This document shows positions 1 to 5,271 of a stretch of 5,719 nucleotides of DNA, piece by piece (within the stretch, counting starts at the first letter, position 1; each line of letters opens with the position of its first letter). The notes below the pieces were generated by a model. The model saw only the letters and a program-made list of their open reading frames with translations, did not search any database and was not told the origin of the DNA. Origin of the DNA: Candidatus Binatia bacterium. Its GTDB lineage: Bacteria > Desulfobacterota_B > Binatia > UBA9968. A program made the translations under genes and the position numbers. The stretch covers positions 1 to 5,719 of the forward strand of contig JAICHC010000215.1 of NCBI GenBank assembly GCA_025922795.1, given 5' to 3'.

Positions 1-874
1 ATGAAGCCGATCTGATCGTAGCAATCGGCAGTCGAATGAACCAGCAAACTACGGGAAGTTTTGCTTTTCCCAAGCCAGGCCAACCGTTCATTCAAATTTA
101 CCCCGACGAGCAGACGATCGGCCAGAACCTGCGTCCCGACTTCGCTATCGTTGCCGATGCCAAAACTGCGCTGGCCGCAGCTGTTAAATTGCCCGCCTCT
201 CGACCGAACGAGAGCCGCGCAGGCTGGGTCGCGGAACATCACGCCGCGCAAAAGCGCTACGCTACGCCGTGCGAACGCCCGACCCGACGGGTGTCGATGG
301 AGCGGGTAATGGCGGATCTCAAAGCTGCGCTGCCGCTGGATGCGATCACGACGACGGATGCGGGCAGTTTCGGACAGTGGCAGCAGCGCTACTTGGAATT
401 CGATCACGCGGATTCCTATATCTCTCCGACTCTCGGCTGCATGGGGCCGGGTGTTCCATCGGCGGTAGCGGCGAAGCTCGCGCACCCGGAGAGGCTCGTC
501 GTCGCTCACGCCGGTGACGGCGGATTTCTCATGACCGGCCAGGAAATGGCTACGGCAAAGCAGTACGGCGCAAACATCATTGTCATCGTTTACAACAATG
601 AAGGATACAACTCGATTCGCATGCACCAGGAAGCGCAGTACCCGGGGCGCCAGTATGGCAACGATCTCAAGAACCGGATTTTGCCGCAATCGGTTCGGCG
701 TACGGCGCATTGGGATTAAAGGTGAATCGTGATGAAGAGTTTTTACCGGCTTTCAGGCAGGCGATGGCGGCTAAGAATTTGGCTTTAATCGAGGTCATGA
801 CCGATTTTGAATTTGTCACCCCGAACGCGACGCTGTCGGAACTCTCGGGAAAGCCGTTACAGGGAGGCGATTAG
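1..874 (+). CDS. ThDP-dependent enzyme (acetolactate synthase/decarboxylase superfamily), C-terminal part, frameshifted
   Basis: The reading frame is open from base 3 at the window edge, so the N-terminal domain (with the catalytic glutamate) lies outside; the ATG at 36 is internal. What remains is the end of the central domain (ADLIVAIGSRM, then a strand ending IQIYPDE) and the C-terminal ThDP-binding domain. The cofactor motif is clear: GDG at 513-521, then 24 residues, then NN at 594-599, the GDG-x(24-28)-NN signature of this superfamily. Around 674 the frame breaks: the current frame stops at 717-719, but the -1 frame continues with DFAAIGSAYGALGLKV and a normal C-terminus (LIEVMTDFEF) to TAG at 872-874. 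Adding one C to the CC at 674-675 restores a single frame. Known members decarboxylate or ligate 2-keto acids, or cleave C-C bonds next to a carbonyl; the substrate here cannot be told. The frameshift is either an assembly error or a recent pseudogene. Confidence 0.85.
672..677 (+). other. Apparent 1-base deletion (frameshift) in the ThDP enzyme gene
   Basis: Codons run in frame up to AAC at 672-674. Superfamily members then have an Asn-Pro/Arg-Pro-Asp-Phe-Ala type sequence. The read AACCGGATTTT gives this only if the two Cs at 674-675 are three (AAC CCG GAT TTT). Downstream of the site the shifted frame is open for 65 codons and matches the expected C-terminal secondary structure, while the unshifted frame gives an arginine-rich tail of about 14 residues and stops. 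Confidence 0.8.
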
Positions 875-1004
875 TTGCGGCAGCGGGCAGCAACTGTGCG
901 GTTAACGTGGCCGCGCGCAGGGATCATGGGCACGGCATGATGTGCCATAACGATCTTTCAATTGATCGAGAAGCGTACTAAGAATTTGTCAGTCACTTGA
1001 ACCT

Positions 1005-1010
1005 GAGGAG
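1005..1010 (+). promoter_or_regulatory. Shine-Dalgarno site deciding the GTG start at 1018
   Basis: GAGGAG lies 7 bases before GTG at 1018. A longer in-frame start (TTG at 997) would place this site inside the coding sequence and add seven residues (MNLRRTR) that are not expected before the metal-binding first strand. The GTG start is therefore preferred. Confidence 0.75.
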
Positions 1011-1017
1011 AACGCGC

Positions 1018-2106
1018 GTGGGAATTATTGATGCAGATACTCATATCGACGAGACCGATGACACGTGGGAGTACATGCAAGACGCCGATCTACCATTTAA
1101 GCCGACGACCGCCTATCCGTCGAATCCTGACCCGAAGCTGCCGCCCGCACGCTACTGGGTGATCGATGGGAAGCGCCAGGTTCGTTTTGTTCGCAGCGAC
1201 AAAGACTCAGGCACCACCGTTGAAACGCGCGAGCTGTTGGACGTCAAAGCGCGACTCAGGCACATGGATGAGCTGGGCACGGATATCCAGGTGATCTATC
1301 CCACGCTATTTCTGATGGAGGCAACGGAAAAACCCGAGATTAATGCGGCGTTACGGCGCAGTTACAATCGTTGGCTGGGAGACCGGTGCGCTCAATCCGG
1401 CGGTAGGCTACGATGGGTGTGCATGCCGCCGCTGCAGAGCATGGACGCGGCCTTGGCGGAAATACGTTGGTCTAAAGAACATGGCGCTTGCGGAGTCTTG
1501 AAGAAAGGCGACCGGGAAGCGGGAAAGTATCCGGCCGACTCGTACTTCGATCCGTTCTATGCCGAAGCCGAAAAGCTCGATTTACCGATCTGCATTCACA
1601 CCGGCTCCGGCGTGCCGGATTTCTCGCCGGCCCGGGAATTTTCCCACGGCCAATTCATGCGCACCAAGGCGGCCGCGATCAACGGCGTGATCGGACTCAT
1701 CCTGCACAAAGTTCCGGCCAAGTTTTCCAAGCTGCGCTTTGGCTGCATCGAAGCGGGTTCCATGTGGACGCCGTTTGTCGCCTACGATCTGCGCCGCCAA
1801 CAGTTCCGCCAACAGGGCCGCGAGAGTACCGGCGTGTTGGGCGTGCCGAAACTCGAACTTGCCTCCAACCTTTTCAAGGAAAACCGGATGTATGTTACCT
1901 GCCAGGTCGACGAAGATCTTCCCTATATTCTTCAATGTGTCGGTGAAGATAACCTGATGGTCGGGTCGGATTACACTCACCGCGATCCGTCGATGGAGCT
2001 CGAGTTCCGCAGAGAGCTGCAAACGCGCGCGGAGAATGGCGAGATTCCTCAGGCGGCGGTGCAAAAAATTGTCTACGACAACCCGAAAAGATTTTACGGG
2101 CTGTAG
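1018..2106 (+). CDS. Amidohydrolase family protein (amidohydrolase-2, ACMSD/resorcylate-decarboxylase-like)
   Basis: A 362-residue metal-dependent TIM-barrel enzyme. Counting from the GTG start, the first strand carries IIDADTHID, with Asp7 and His9 in the place of the Glu/His-x-His metal pair of the family. His194 (CIHTGSGV) and Asp318 (MVGSDYTHRD, with His321) are the other likely metal ligands. FGCIEAGSMW near residues 241-250 puts Glu where many decarboxylases have His, as is common in one large branch of uncharacterised members. The C-terminus DNPKRFYGL is a typical family ending. Relatives decarboxylate or hydrolyse aromatic or unsaturated carboxylates (ACMSD, gamma-resorcylate decarboxylase, LigW); which reaction applies here cannot be told from sequence. 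The protein is probably cytoplasmic, as no signal peptide is seen. It lies 143 bases after the ThDP gene and 146 before the selenoprotein gene, all on the same strand, so co-transcription is possible but not shown. Length is usual for the family. Confidence 0.9.
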   Translation: MGIIDADTHIDETDDTWEYMQDADLPFKPTTAYPSNPDPKLPPARYWVIDGKRQVRFVRSDKDSGTTVETRELLDVKARLRHMDELGTDIQVIYPTLFLMEATEKPEINAALRRSYNRWLGDRCAQSGGRLRWVCMPPLQSMDAALAEIRWSKEHGACGVLKKGDREAGKYPADSYFDPFYAEAEKLDLPICIHTGSGVPDFSPAREFSHGQFMRTKAAAINGVIGLILHKVPAKFSKLRFGCIEAGSMWTPFVAYDLRRQQFRQQGRESTGVLGVPKLELASNLFKENRMYVTCQVDEDLPYILQCVGEDNLMVGSDYTHRDPSMELEFRRELQTRAENGEIPQAAVQKIVYDNPKRFYGL

Positions 2107-2179
2107 GATCCTTGCGCGCTGAGACGGTATCGCAATGCTGATTCATCGGGGGGAGTCAGATAAACTCGTGTTATTTCCG

Positions 2180-2191
2180 ATTTTCGAAAAT
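2180..2191. other. 12-bp perfect palindrome upstream of the selenoprotein gene
   Basis: ATTTTCGAAAAT is a perfect AT-rich palindrome in the 146-base gap between the amidohydrolase and the selenoprotein gene, 61 bases before the ATG at 2253. It could be an operator half-site pair, but no convincing -35/-10 pair was seen next to it, and 12-bp palindromes also occur by chance. Confidence 0.2.
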
Positions 2192-2252
2192 GCAGGTTCT
2201 GAGACATTCCGTGCTCGGGTAAGGAGCAACTTCCATTTTTAGGAGGAGGCGA

Positions 2253-2804
2253 ATGATTATTCTGAGTCCCGAAGGAAAGGCGCAGGCAACGGCGGCGCGA
2301 GTGGCCGGCCTACCCCGGTTTGGCGATTTGCACGGCAAGATTATCGGATTACTCGATAACAGCAAGCCGAATGCCGACAAGCTGGGTGAGCGCTTCGAAC
2401 AATTGCTTCGTGAAAAGTACGGCGTGGCTGGGGTCGTGAAGCGGCGCAAGCTTACGGCGCAGCAGGGCGCGCCCAAGCAATATCTCGACGAGCTGGCGTC
2501 CCAGGCCGACTTCGTTCTGAGCGGTCTCGGCGATTGAGGCTCGTGCACGTCGTGGAGTGTCCACGACTCCATCGAAATTCAAAAACGCGGCCGGTTCGCC
2601 GTAACCGTGATCACACATGCTTTTGAAGCTCTCGCCAAATCCGAGCGGGAGGCTTTCGGCGTGCCGGATCACCCCGTGCTGATCGTGCAGCATCCCATCG
2701 GCACCGTAAAGCAGGAAGAGGTCAATAGACGAGCCGATGCGGCATTCGAAAAGCTGGTTGAGATCTTGCTCGATCCGCAGCAGAAGAAGGCCGCTGTCGG
2801 CTAA
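2253..2804 (+). CDS. UGSC family selenoprotein (selenocysteine at in-frame TGA 2535-2537)
   Basis: A 183-residue protein with selenocysteine at residue 95. The ATG at 2253 follows a strong AGGAGG (2241-2246) with 6 bases between. Residues 28-40 (GKIIGLLDNSKPN) look like a beta strand and phosphate-binding-like turn; residues 86-94 (DFVLSGLGD) lead into U95-G96-S97-C98, followed by TSWSVHDSIE. After the TGA the same frame stays open through ITHAFEALAK and VLIVQHPIG to TAA at 2802-2804, with codon use and composition like the first half. I recognise the pattern ...GD-U/C-GSC-TS..SVHD... as the family NCBI names 'UGSC family (seleno)protein' (from memory, not searched); Cys homologues carry Cys at the Sec site. 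The Sec-x-x-Cys motif resembles thiol/selenol redox motifs, so redox or nucleophilic catalysis is likely; the substrate is unknown. No independent start signal exists for the part after TGA. The next gene (2950) may be its partner. The alternative, a nonsense-mutated CGSC pseudogene, is less likely given the hairpin placed like a SECIS. Confidence 0.9.
2535..2537 (+). other. Recoded TGA codon (selenocysteine)
   Basis: TGA sits in frame between residue Asp94 and Gly96, exactly at the U of the U-G-S-C motif. The frame is open for 94 codons before and 88 after. A hairpin with its loop starting 19 bases after the TGA is in the right place to recruit SelB. Decoding needs selA, selB, selC and selD elsewhere in the genome; none is in this window. 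Confidence 0.88.
2549..2567 (+). promoter_or_regulatory. Candidate bacterial SECIS hairpin
   Basis: GTCGTGG (2549-2555) pairs perfectly with CCACGAC (2561-2567) around the 5-base loop AGTGT (2556-2560). The stem begins 12 bases after the TGA and the loop 19 bases after it. Known bacterial SECIS elements lie just 3' of the UGA inside the coding region, with an apical loop roughly 16-37 bases away and a G among the first loop bases; both conditions hold here. The bulged U of the E. coli fdhF element is not evident. The hairpin overlaps the codons for Ser100 to Asp105. Confidence 0.75.
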
Positions 2805-2815
2805 TCCTGGCGGCG

Positions 2816-2834
2816 CGTCGCATGATTTGCGACG
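2816..2834 (+). other. Hairpin 3' of the selenoprotein gene
   Basis: CGTCGCA (2816-2822) pairs perfectly with TGCGACG (2828-2834) around TGATT. It begins 12 bases after the stop codon. No T-run follows, so it is not a standard intrinsic terminator. It could slow RNA decay, or act as a weak terminator that adjusts expression of the following gene. Confidence 0.4.
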
Positions 2835-2949
2835 AACCCCGTCTCCCGCTTCAACCTGAGGCTGATCCGCCGCGGAGGATCGGAGAGCGAGAGAGCACGA
2901 CCGACGGTGCGGATGTCCCACCCATAGCCGCCTAACGAAGGGTTACACG

Positions 2950-4002
2950 ATGACACCTATCTCTATGCAAGCAGAACGGATCGAAGTCGAAGATGATCTC
3001 TGGGCGGTGCAGTCGTTTTTCGACGAAAGAGGATGGAGCGATGGGCTTCCAATCATTCCGCCGACGGAAATCCGGGTCGAACAGATACTTGCAGCGGTCA
3101 AGCGCGAGCCCGAGGAGGTGATCGGGCTGGTGCCGCCGCGTTGGGCGCCGGCTACGATTGAAAAAGTCGCCATTAACGCGGTGATGGCCGGCTGTAAACC
3201 CGAGTACATGCCGGTGCTCATTGCAGCGATTGAAGCGCTCACCGATCCCAAGCTCAATCTTTATGCACTGCAGGCGACCACGGGGGGGCCGGCGGTCATG
3301 TTGATCATCAATGGGCCGGTGCGCAATCAAATCGGAATCAACGGCGGCTCGAATGCGCTCGGCGAGGGGTTTCGCGCTAACGCGACCATCGGCCGCTGCG
3401 TTCGTTTGGTCCAGCGCAATATCGGCGGTTCGTATCCCGGCACCACTTGCAAAGCGACCCTGGGTTGGCCGGGAAAGTATTCGATCTGCATTGGCGAGAA
3501 CGAGGAAGCGAGCCCCTGGGAACCGCTCCATGTCGAGCGCGGCTTCGAGAGGGAAGACAGCACGGTGACAGCGATCAGCGCGGACGGTTCGGTGCGCGCG
3601 TCCGATCTCGACAGCACAAAGGCTGTGGGGATTCTGAGCAATTTCGCCCAGCGCATGGAAGGACCGTCGGGACCGGAGGCGGTCATGGTGATTTGCCCGG
3701 AGCACGCCAGGATCATCGCCGGTGACGGCTTCAGCAAGACCGACGTGAAAAAGTTTATCTGGGAGCGCGCGGCGTATCGCATGAAAGACTTGCCGGAGGA
3801 AACTTTTGCTCAACGCGCCAAGCGCCGGCCCGATCTAGATCTGACGCGCGAAAGTGTCATTCCGATTACCGACAAGCCTGACGATATTCTCGTCGTCATT
3901 GCCGGCGGCGACGGTTCGCAATCGCAATACATCCATGTCTGGGGACAGAGCACGCCCGAGGGCGGTTCGACGCGGTCGGTGACGAAATTGATCCAAGACT
4001 GA
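2950..4002 (+). CDS. Conserved-looking hypothetical protein, possible partner of the UGSC selenoprotein
   Basis: A 350-residue protein of no function known to me. The start at 2950 follows GAAGGG (2937-2942) with 7 bases between. The N-terminus has an acidic segment, then DERGWSDGLPIIPPTEIRV (residues 26-43), which looks like a conserved block. Further blocks rich in Gly and Asn, which look like ligand-binding loops, are: VPPRWAPATIEKVAINAVMAGC (61-82), a GGPAVMLIINGP stretch (112-123), INGGSNALGEGFRANATIGRC (130-150), PGTTCKATLGWPGKYSIC (163-180), and VVIAGGDGSQSQYIHVWG near the C-terminus (315-332). Cysteines are at 82, 150, 167, 180 and 249, several inside these blocks, which would fit thiol or metal chemistry. 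No signal peptide or membrane segment is seen. It follows the selenoprotein gene by 145 bases on the same strand. A joint role with that protein is inference; I have an uncertain memory of the two families occurring as neighbours or as one polypeptide. Assigning an enzyme class would be guesswork. Confidence 0.85.
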   Translation: MTPISMQAERIEVEDDLWAVQSFFDERGWSDGLPIIPPTEIRVEQILAAVKREPEEVIGLVPPRWAPATIEKVAINAVMAGCKPEYMPVLIAAIEALTDPKLNLYALQATTGGPAVMLIINGPVRNQIGINGGSNALGEGFRANATIGRCVRLVQRNIGGSYPGTTCKATLGWPGKYSICIGENEEASPWEPLHVERGFEREDSTVTAISADGSVRASDLDSTKAVGILSNFAQRMEGPSGPEAVMVICPEHARIIAGDGFSKTDVKKFIWERAAYRMKDLPEETFAQRAKRRPDLDLTRESVIPITDKPDDILVVIAGGDGSQSQYIHVWGQSTPEGGSTRSVTKLIQD

Positions 4003-4005
4003 GAC

Positions 4006-4032
4006 TTCAAACCGTCCAAGCCGGCTAAACCG
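4006..4032. repeat. Degenerate 9-base tandem repeat, three units
   Basis: Just after the stop of the 350-residue gene, three consecutive 9-base units occur: TTCAAACCG (4006-4014), TCCAAGCCG (4015-4023) and GCTAAACCG (4024-4032). They share the pattern nnyAArCCG. On the opposite strand this resembles the TTGAACGnn units at 5217-5261. The array lies in the 93-base gap between convergent genes, which shows no convincing intrinsic terminator. Confidence 0.5.
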
Positions 4033-4095
4033 CTCGAGGTGATCTCGCTCGGGAGCAGTAAGATCTTTTGTTCACAAATTCCGGCGGCGATACAC

Positions 4096-5133
4096 TCACA
4101 TTCGTTCGTTAGATTCTTCCCGATACAATCCGAACGCGCGTAAAATCGGCTCGTCATGCATGGAGAAGAGAATTGCTTCGGCCGTCGCCGACGTGTTTGC
4201 ATGTTCGTGCCATGCCCACAAGGGCACAATGAACGTGTCGCCTTTCTGCCACTGGAAAGGCTCGCCGTTGATGAGCGTCGTGCCGCTGCCGCGGAAGGCA
4301 TGATAGATACTCGTGCTGGTGTGGCGGTGGGACCGGGTCTTTTCGTTCGGTCGGAGCATTTGCACTCGGCATGACATCGTCGGCAAGGTTGCCGCGCCGG
4401 TTGCCGGATTGACAAATTCGAGCGCGGCTCCGTCAAAGATGTCGCCGGGCGTGCGCGCTAATCGTTGCAGCGCGGCATCGGTATCACGCCAGTGATAGTG
4501 CAGCAAGGGCGGAGCTTCCGGCTTGGCGCTATCGAGCGGTCGGGTCATGCCGTAAAAGACCGCCGGATCGATAGTCTCGCGTACCGGCAAGCGGCCCGAC
4601 TCGTACGGATCGAAAGAGATTTGATGCAGCGCCTGAATGAAAGGAACGTCGAGTCCGTCGATCCAAACCATGTTTTCAGCACCCTCATGGGCGTGCTCGT
4701 GCCAGCAACCATGCGGCGTGAGAATGAGATCGCCGTCTTCCATGACCATCTTTTGACCGTCGACGTTGGTATAAGCGCCACGGCCCTGCAGGATAAAGCG
4801 AAACGCGGCCATGGTGTGGCGATGCGCCGGCGCGACTTCGCCGGGTTGAATCAATTGAAATGACAGTAAGATCGTGTGGCGGGTCATCTCACTGTCAGCC
4901 ATGCCGGGATTGACCAAGCGAATCACCCGCCGTTCCACGCTGCCGCTGGCGACCGAAATTTTCTCTTTCGCTTGAACTAAGCTGTCGTAGATGTCGTGCC
5001 ACTTCCAAAGATGCGGCTTGACCCGCGTCTTCGGATCAGAGGGCCGCTCGGCGTGATCAACGTTCCATAGTCCGGACAGCCAACGGGGCCGGAGCATATC
5101 GTTTAGCTGTTCGATTTCTTTGGACGGTTGCAT
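4096..5133 (-). CDS. Gentisate 1,2-dioxygenase family bicupin dioxygenase
   Basis: A 345-residue two-cupin protein of the family that includes gentisate, salicylate and 1-hydroxy-2-naphthoate dioxygenases, cytoplasmic non-haem Fe(II) enzymes that cleave the ring of ortho-hydroxylated aromatic carboxylates with O2. The N-terminal part has the family block LRPRWLSGLWN (14-24). Cupin 1 (about 90-165) has PGEVAPAHRHT with His104 and His106, then GAYTNVDG, GDLILTP and CWHEHAH with His145; these three histidines are the expected iron ligands. Cupin 2 (about 255-330) has SHRHTSTS (His269, His271), GDTFIVP and WAWHEHAN (His309), so a second metal set appears intact. Length fits the family. The ATG at 5133-5131 follows GGAGG (5142-5138, - strand) by 4 bases. 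It lies downstream of the iron-containing redox enzyme gene on the same strand, 138 bases apart, across a large inverted repeat. Substrate specificity within the family cannot be assigned, so no gene symbol is given. Confidence 0.9.
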   Translation of the reverse strand: MQPSKEIEQLNDMLRPRWLSGLWNVDHAERPSDPKTRVKPHLWKWHDIYDSLVQAKEKISVASGSVERRVIRLVNPGMADSEMTRHTILLSFQLIQPGEVAPAHRHTMAAFRFILQGRGAYTNVDGQKMVMEDGDLILTPHGCWHEHAHEGAENMVWIDGLDVPFIQALHQISFDPYESGRLPVRETIDPAVFYGMTRPLDSAKPEAPPLLHYHWRDTDAALQRLARTPGDIFDGAALEFVNPATGAATLPTMSCRVQMLRPNEKTRSHRHTSTSIYHAFRGSGTTLINGEPFQWQKGDTFIVPLWAWHEHANTSATAEAILFSMHDEPILRAFGLYREESNERM

Positions 5134-5153
5134 GTAGCCTCCGCGCTAAGTTG

Positions 5154-5240
5154 GTTCAAACGTTTAAGTAGTTCAAGCCGTTTCTCGGATCATAAACCCG
5201 GTTCGGTTCGGACGTTTTGAACGAATTAAACGTCTTGAAC
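5154..5240. repeat. Large imperfect inverted repeat between the two - strand genes
   Basis: GTTCAA (5154-5159) pairs with TTGAAC (5235-5240); ACGTTTAA (5160-5167) with TTAAACGT (5226-5233), leaving C5234 bulged; GTTCAA (5171-5176) with TTGAAC (5217-5222), leaving a 3x3 internal loop; and 5179-5182 with 5211-5214. The arms are about 29 bases and the loop about 28. In RNA from either strand this would form a long hairpin. No T-run follows on the - strand, so a standard terminator is not indicated; RNA processing, attenuation or a repetitive intergenic element are possible. Confidence 0.55.
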
Positions 5241-5261
5241 GGAGCGAAGCGGTTGAACCCG
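5217..5261. repeat. 9-base tandem repeat, five units (TTGAACGnn)
   Basis: Units start at 5217, 5226, 5235, 5244 and 5253, exactly 9 bases apart. The first, third and fifth begin TTGAAC; the second begins TTAAAC and the fourth GCGAAG. The consensus is TTGAACGnn. The array overlaps the right arm of the inverted repeat, and the left arm carries the complementary GTTCAA units at 8-9 base spacing. The related array at 4006-4032 suggests a family of intergenic repeats in this genome. Confidence 0.55.
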
Positions 5262-5271
5262 CCGTTTTCCC

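Noticed and set aside
36..38. ATG at 36 as the start of the ThDP enzyme
   Set aside because: The frame is open upstream to the window edge and encodes a typical central-domain strand (ADLIVAIGSRM).
929..968. Two small hairpins, 929-946 and 951-968, before the amidohydrolase gene
   Set aside because: Each has only a 5-bp stem with an 8-base loop and no T-run, which is within chance expectation.
997..1017. TTG at 997 as the amidohydrolase start
   Set aside because: The Shine-Dalgarno GAGGAG (1005-1010) would lie inside the gene; GTG at 1018 is ideally spaced from it.
1582..2064. 160-codon open frame on the - strand
   Set aside because: It is a shadow of the amidohydrolase gene, whose metal-binding motifs are clear.
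2607..2804. Separate 65-codon gene starting with GTG at 2607
   Set aside because: It has no Shine-Dalgarno and is in the same frame as the segment before the TGA; it is the C-terminal part of the selenoprotein.
2849..2861. CTTCAACCTGAGG resembling CTTGAACCTGAGG at 996-1008
   Set aside because: It is a single short near-match; at the first site it overlaps a ribosome binding site and at the second it is far from any start, so coincidence is likely.
2864..2881. 18-base imperfect palindrome GATCC...GGATC
   Set aside because: It is GC-rich with a central mismatch and no clear promoter nearby; it is not strong enough to call an operator.
2349..2921. 190-codon open frame on the - strand
   Set aside because: It is antisense to the selenoprotein gene, has an arginine/serine/leucine-rich product without recognisable motifs, and its frame is open only because of GC-rich codon bias.
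2932..3813. 293-codon open frame on the - strand
   Set aside because: It is antisense to the 350-residue gene, its product is rich in Arg, His and Asp with no motif, and the + strand gene has a proper start site and conserved-looking blocks.
5154..5261. CRISPR array
   Set aside because: The units are 9 bases long, adjacent and without unique spacers, so this is a short tandem and inverted repeat and not CRISPR.
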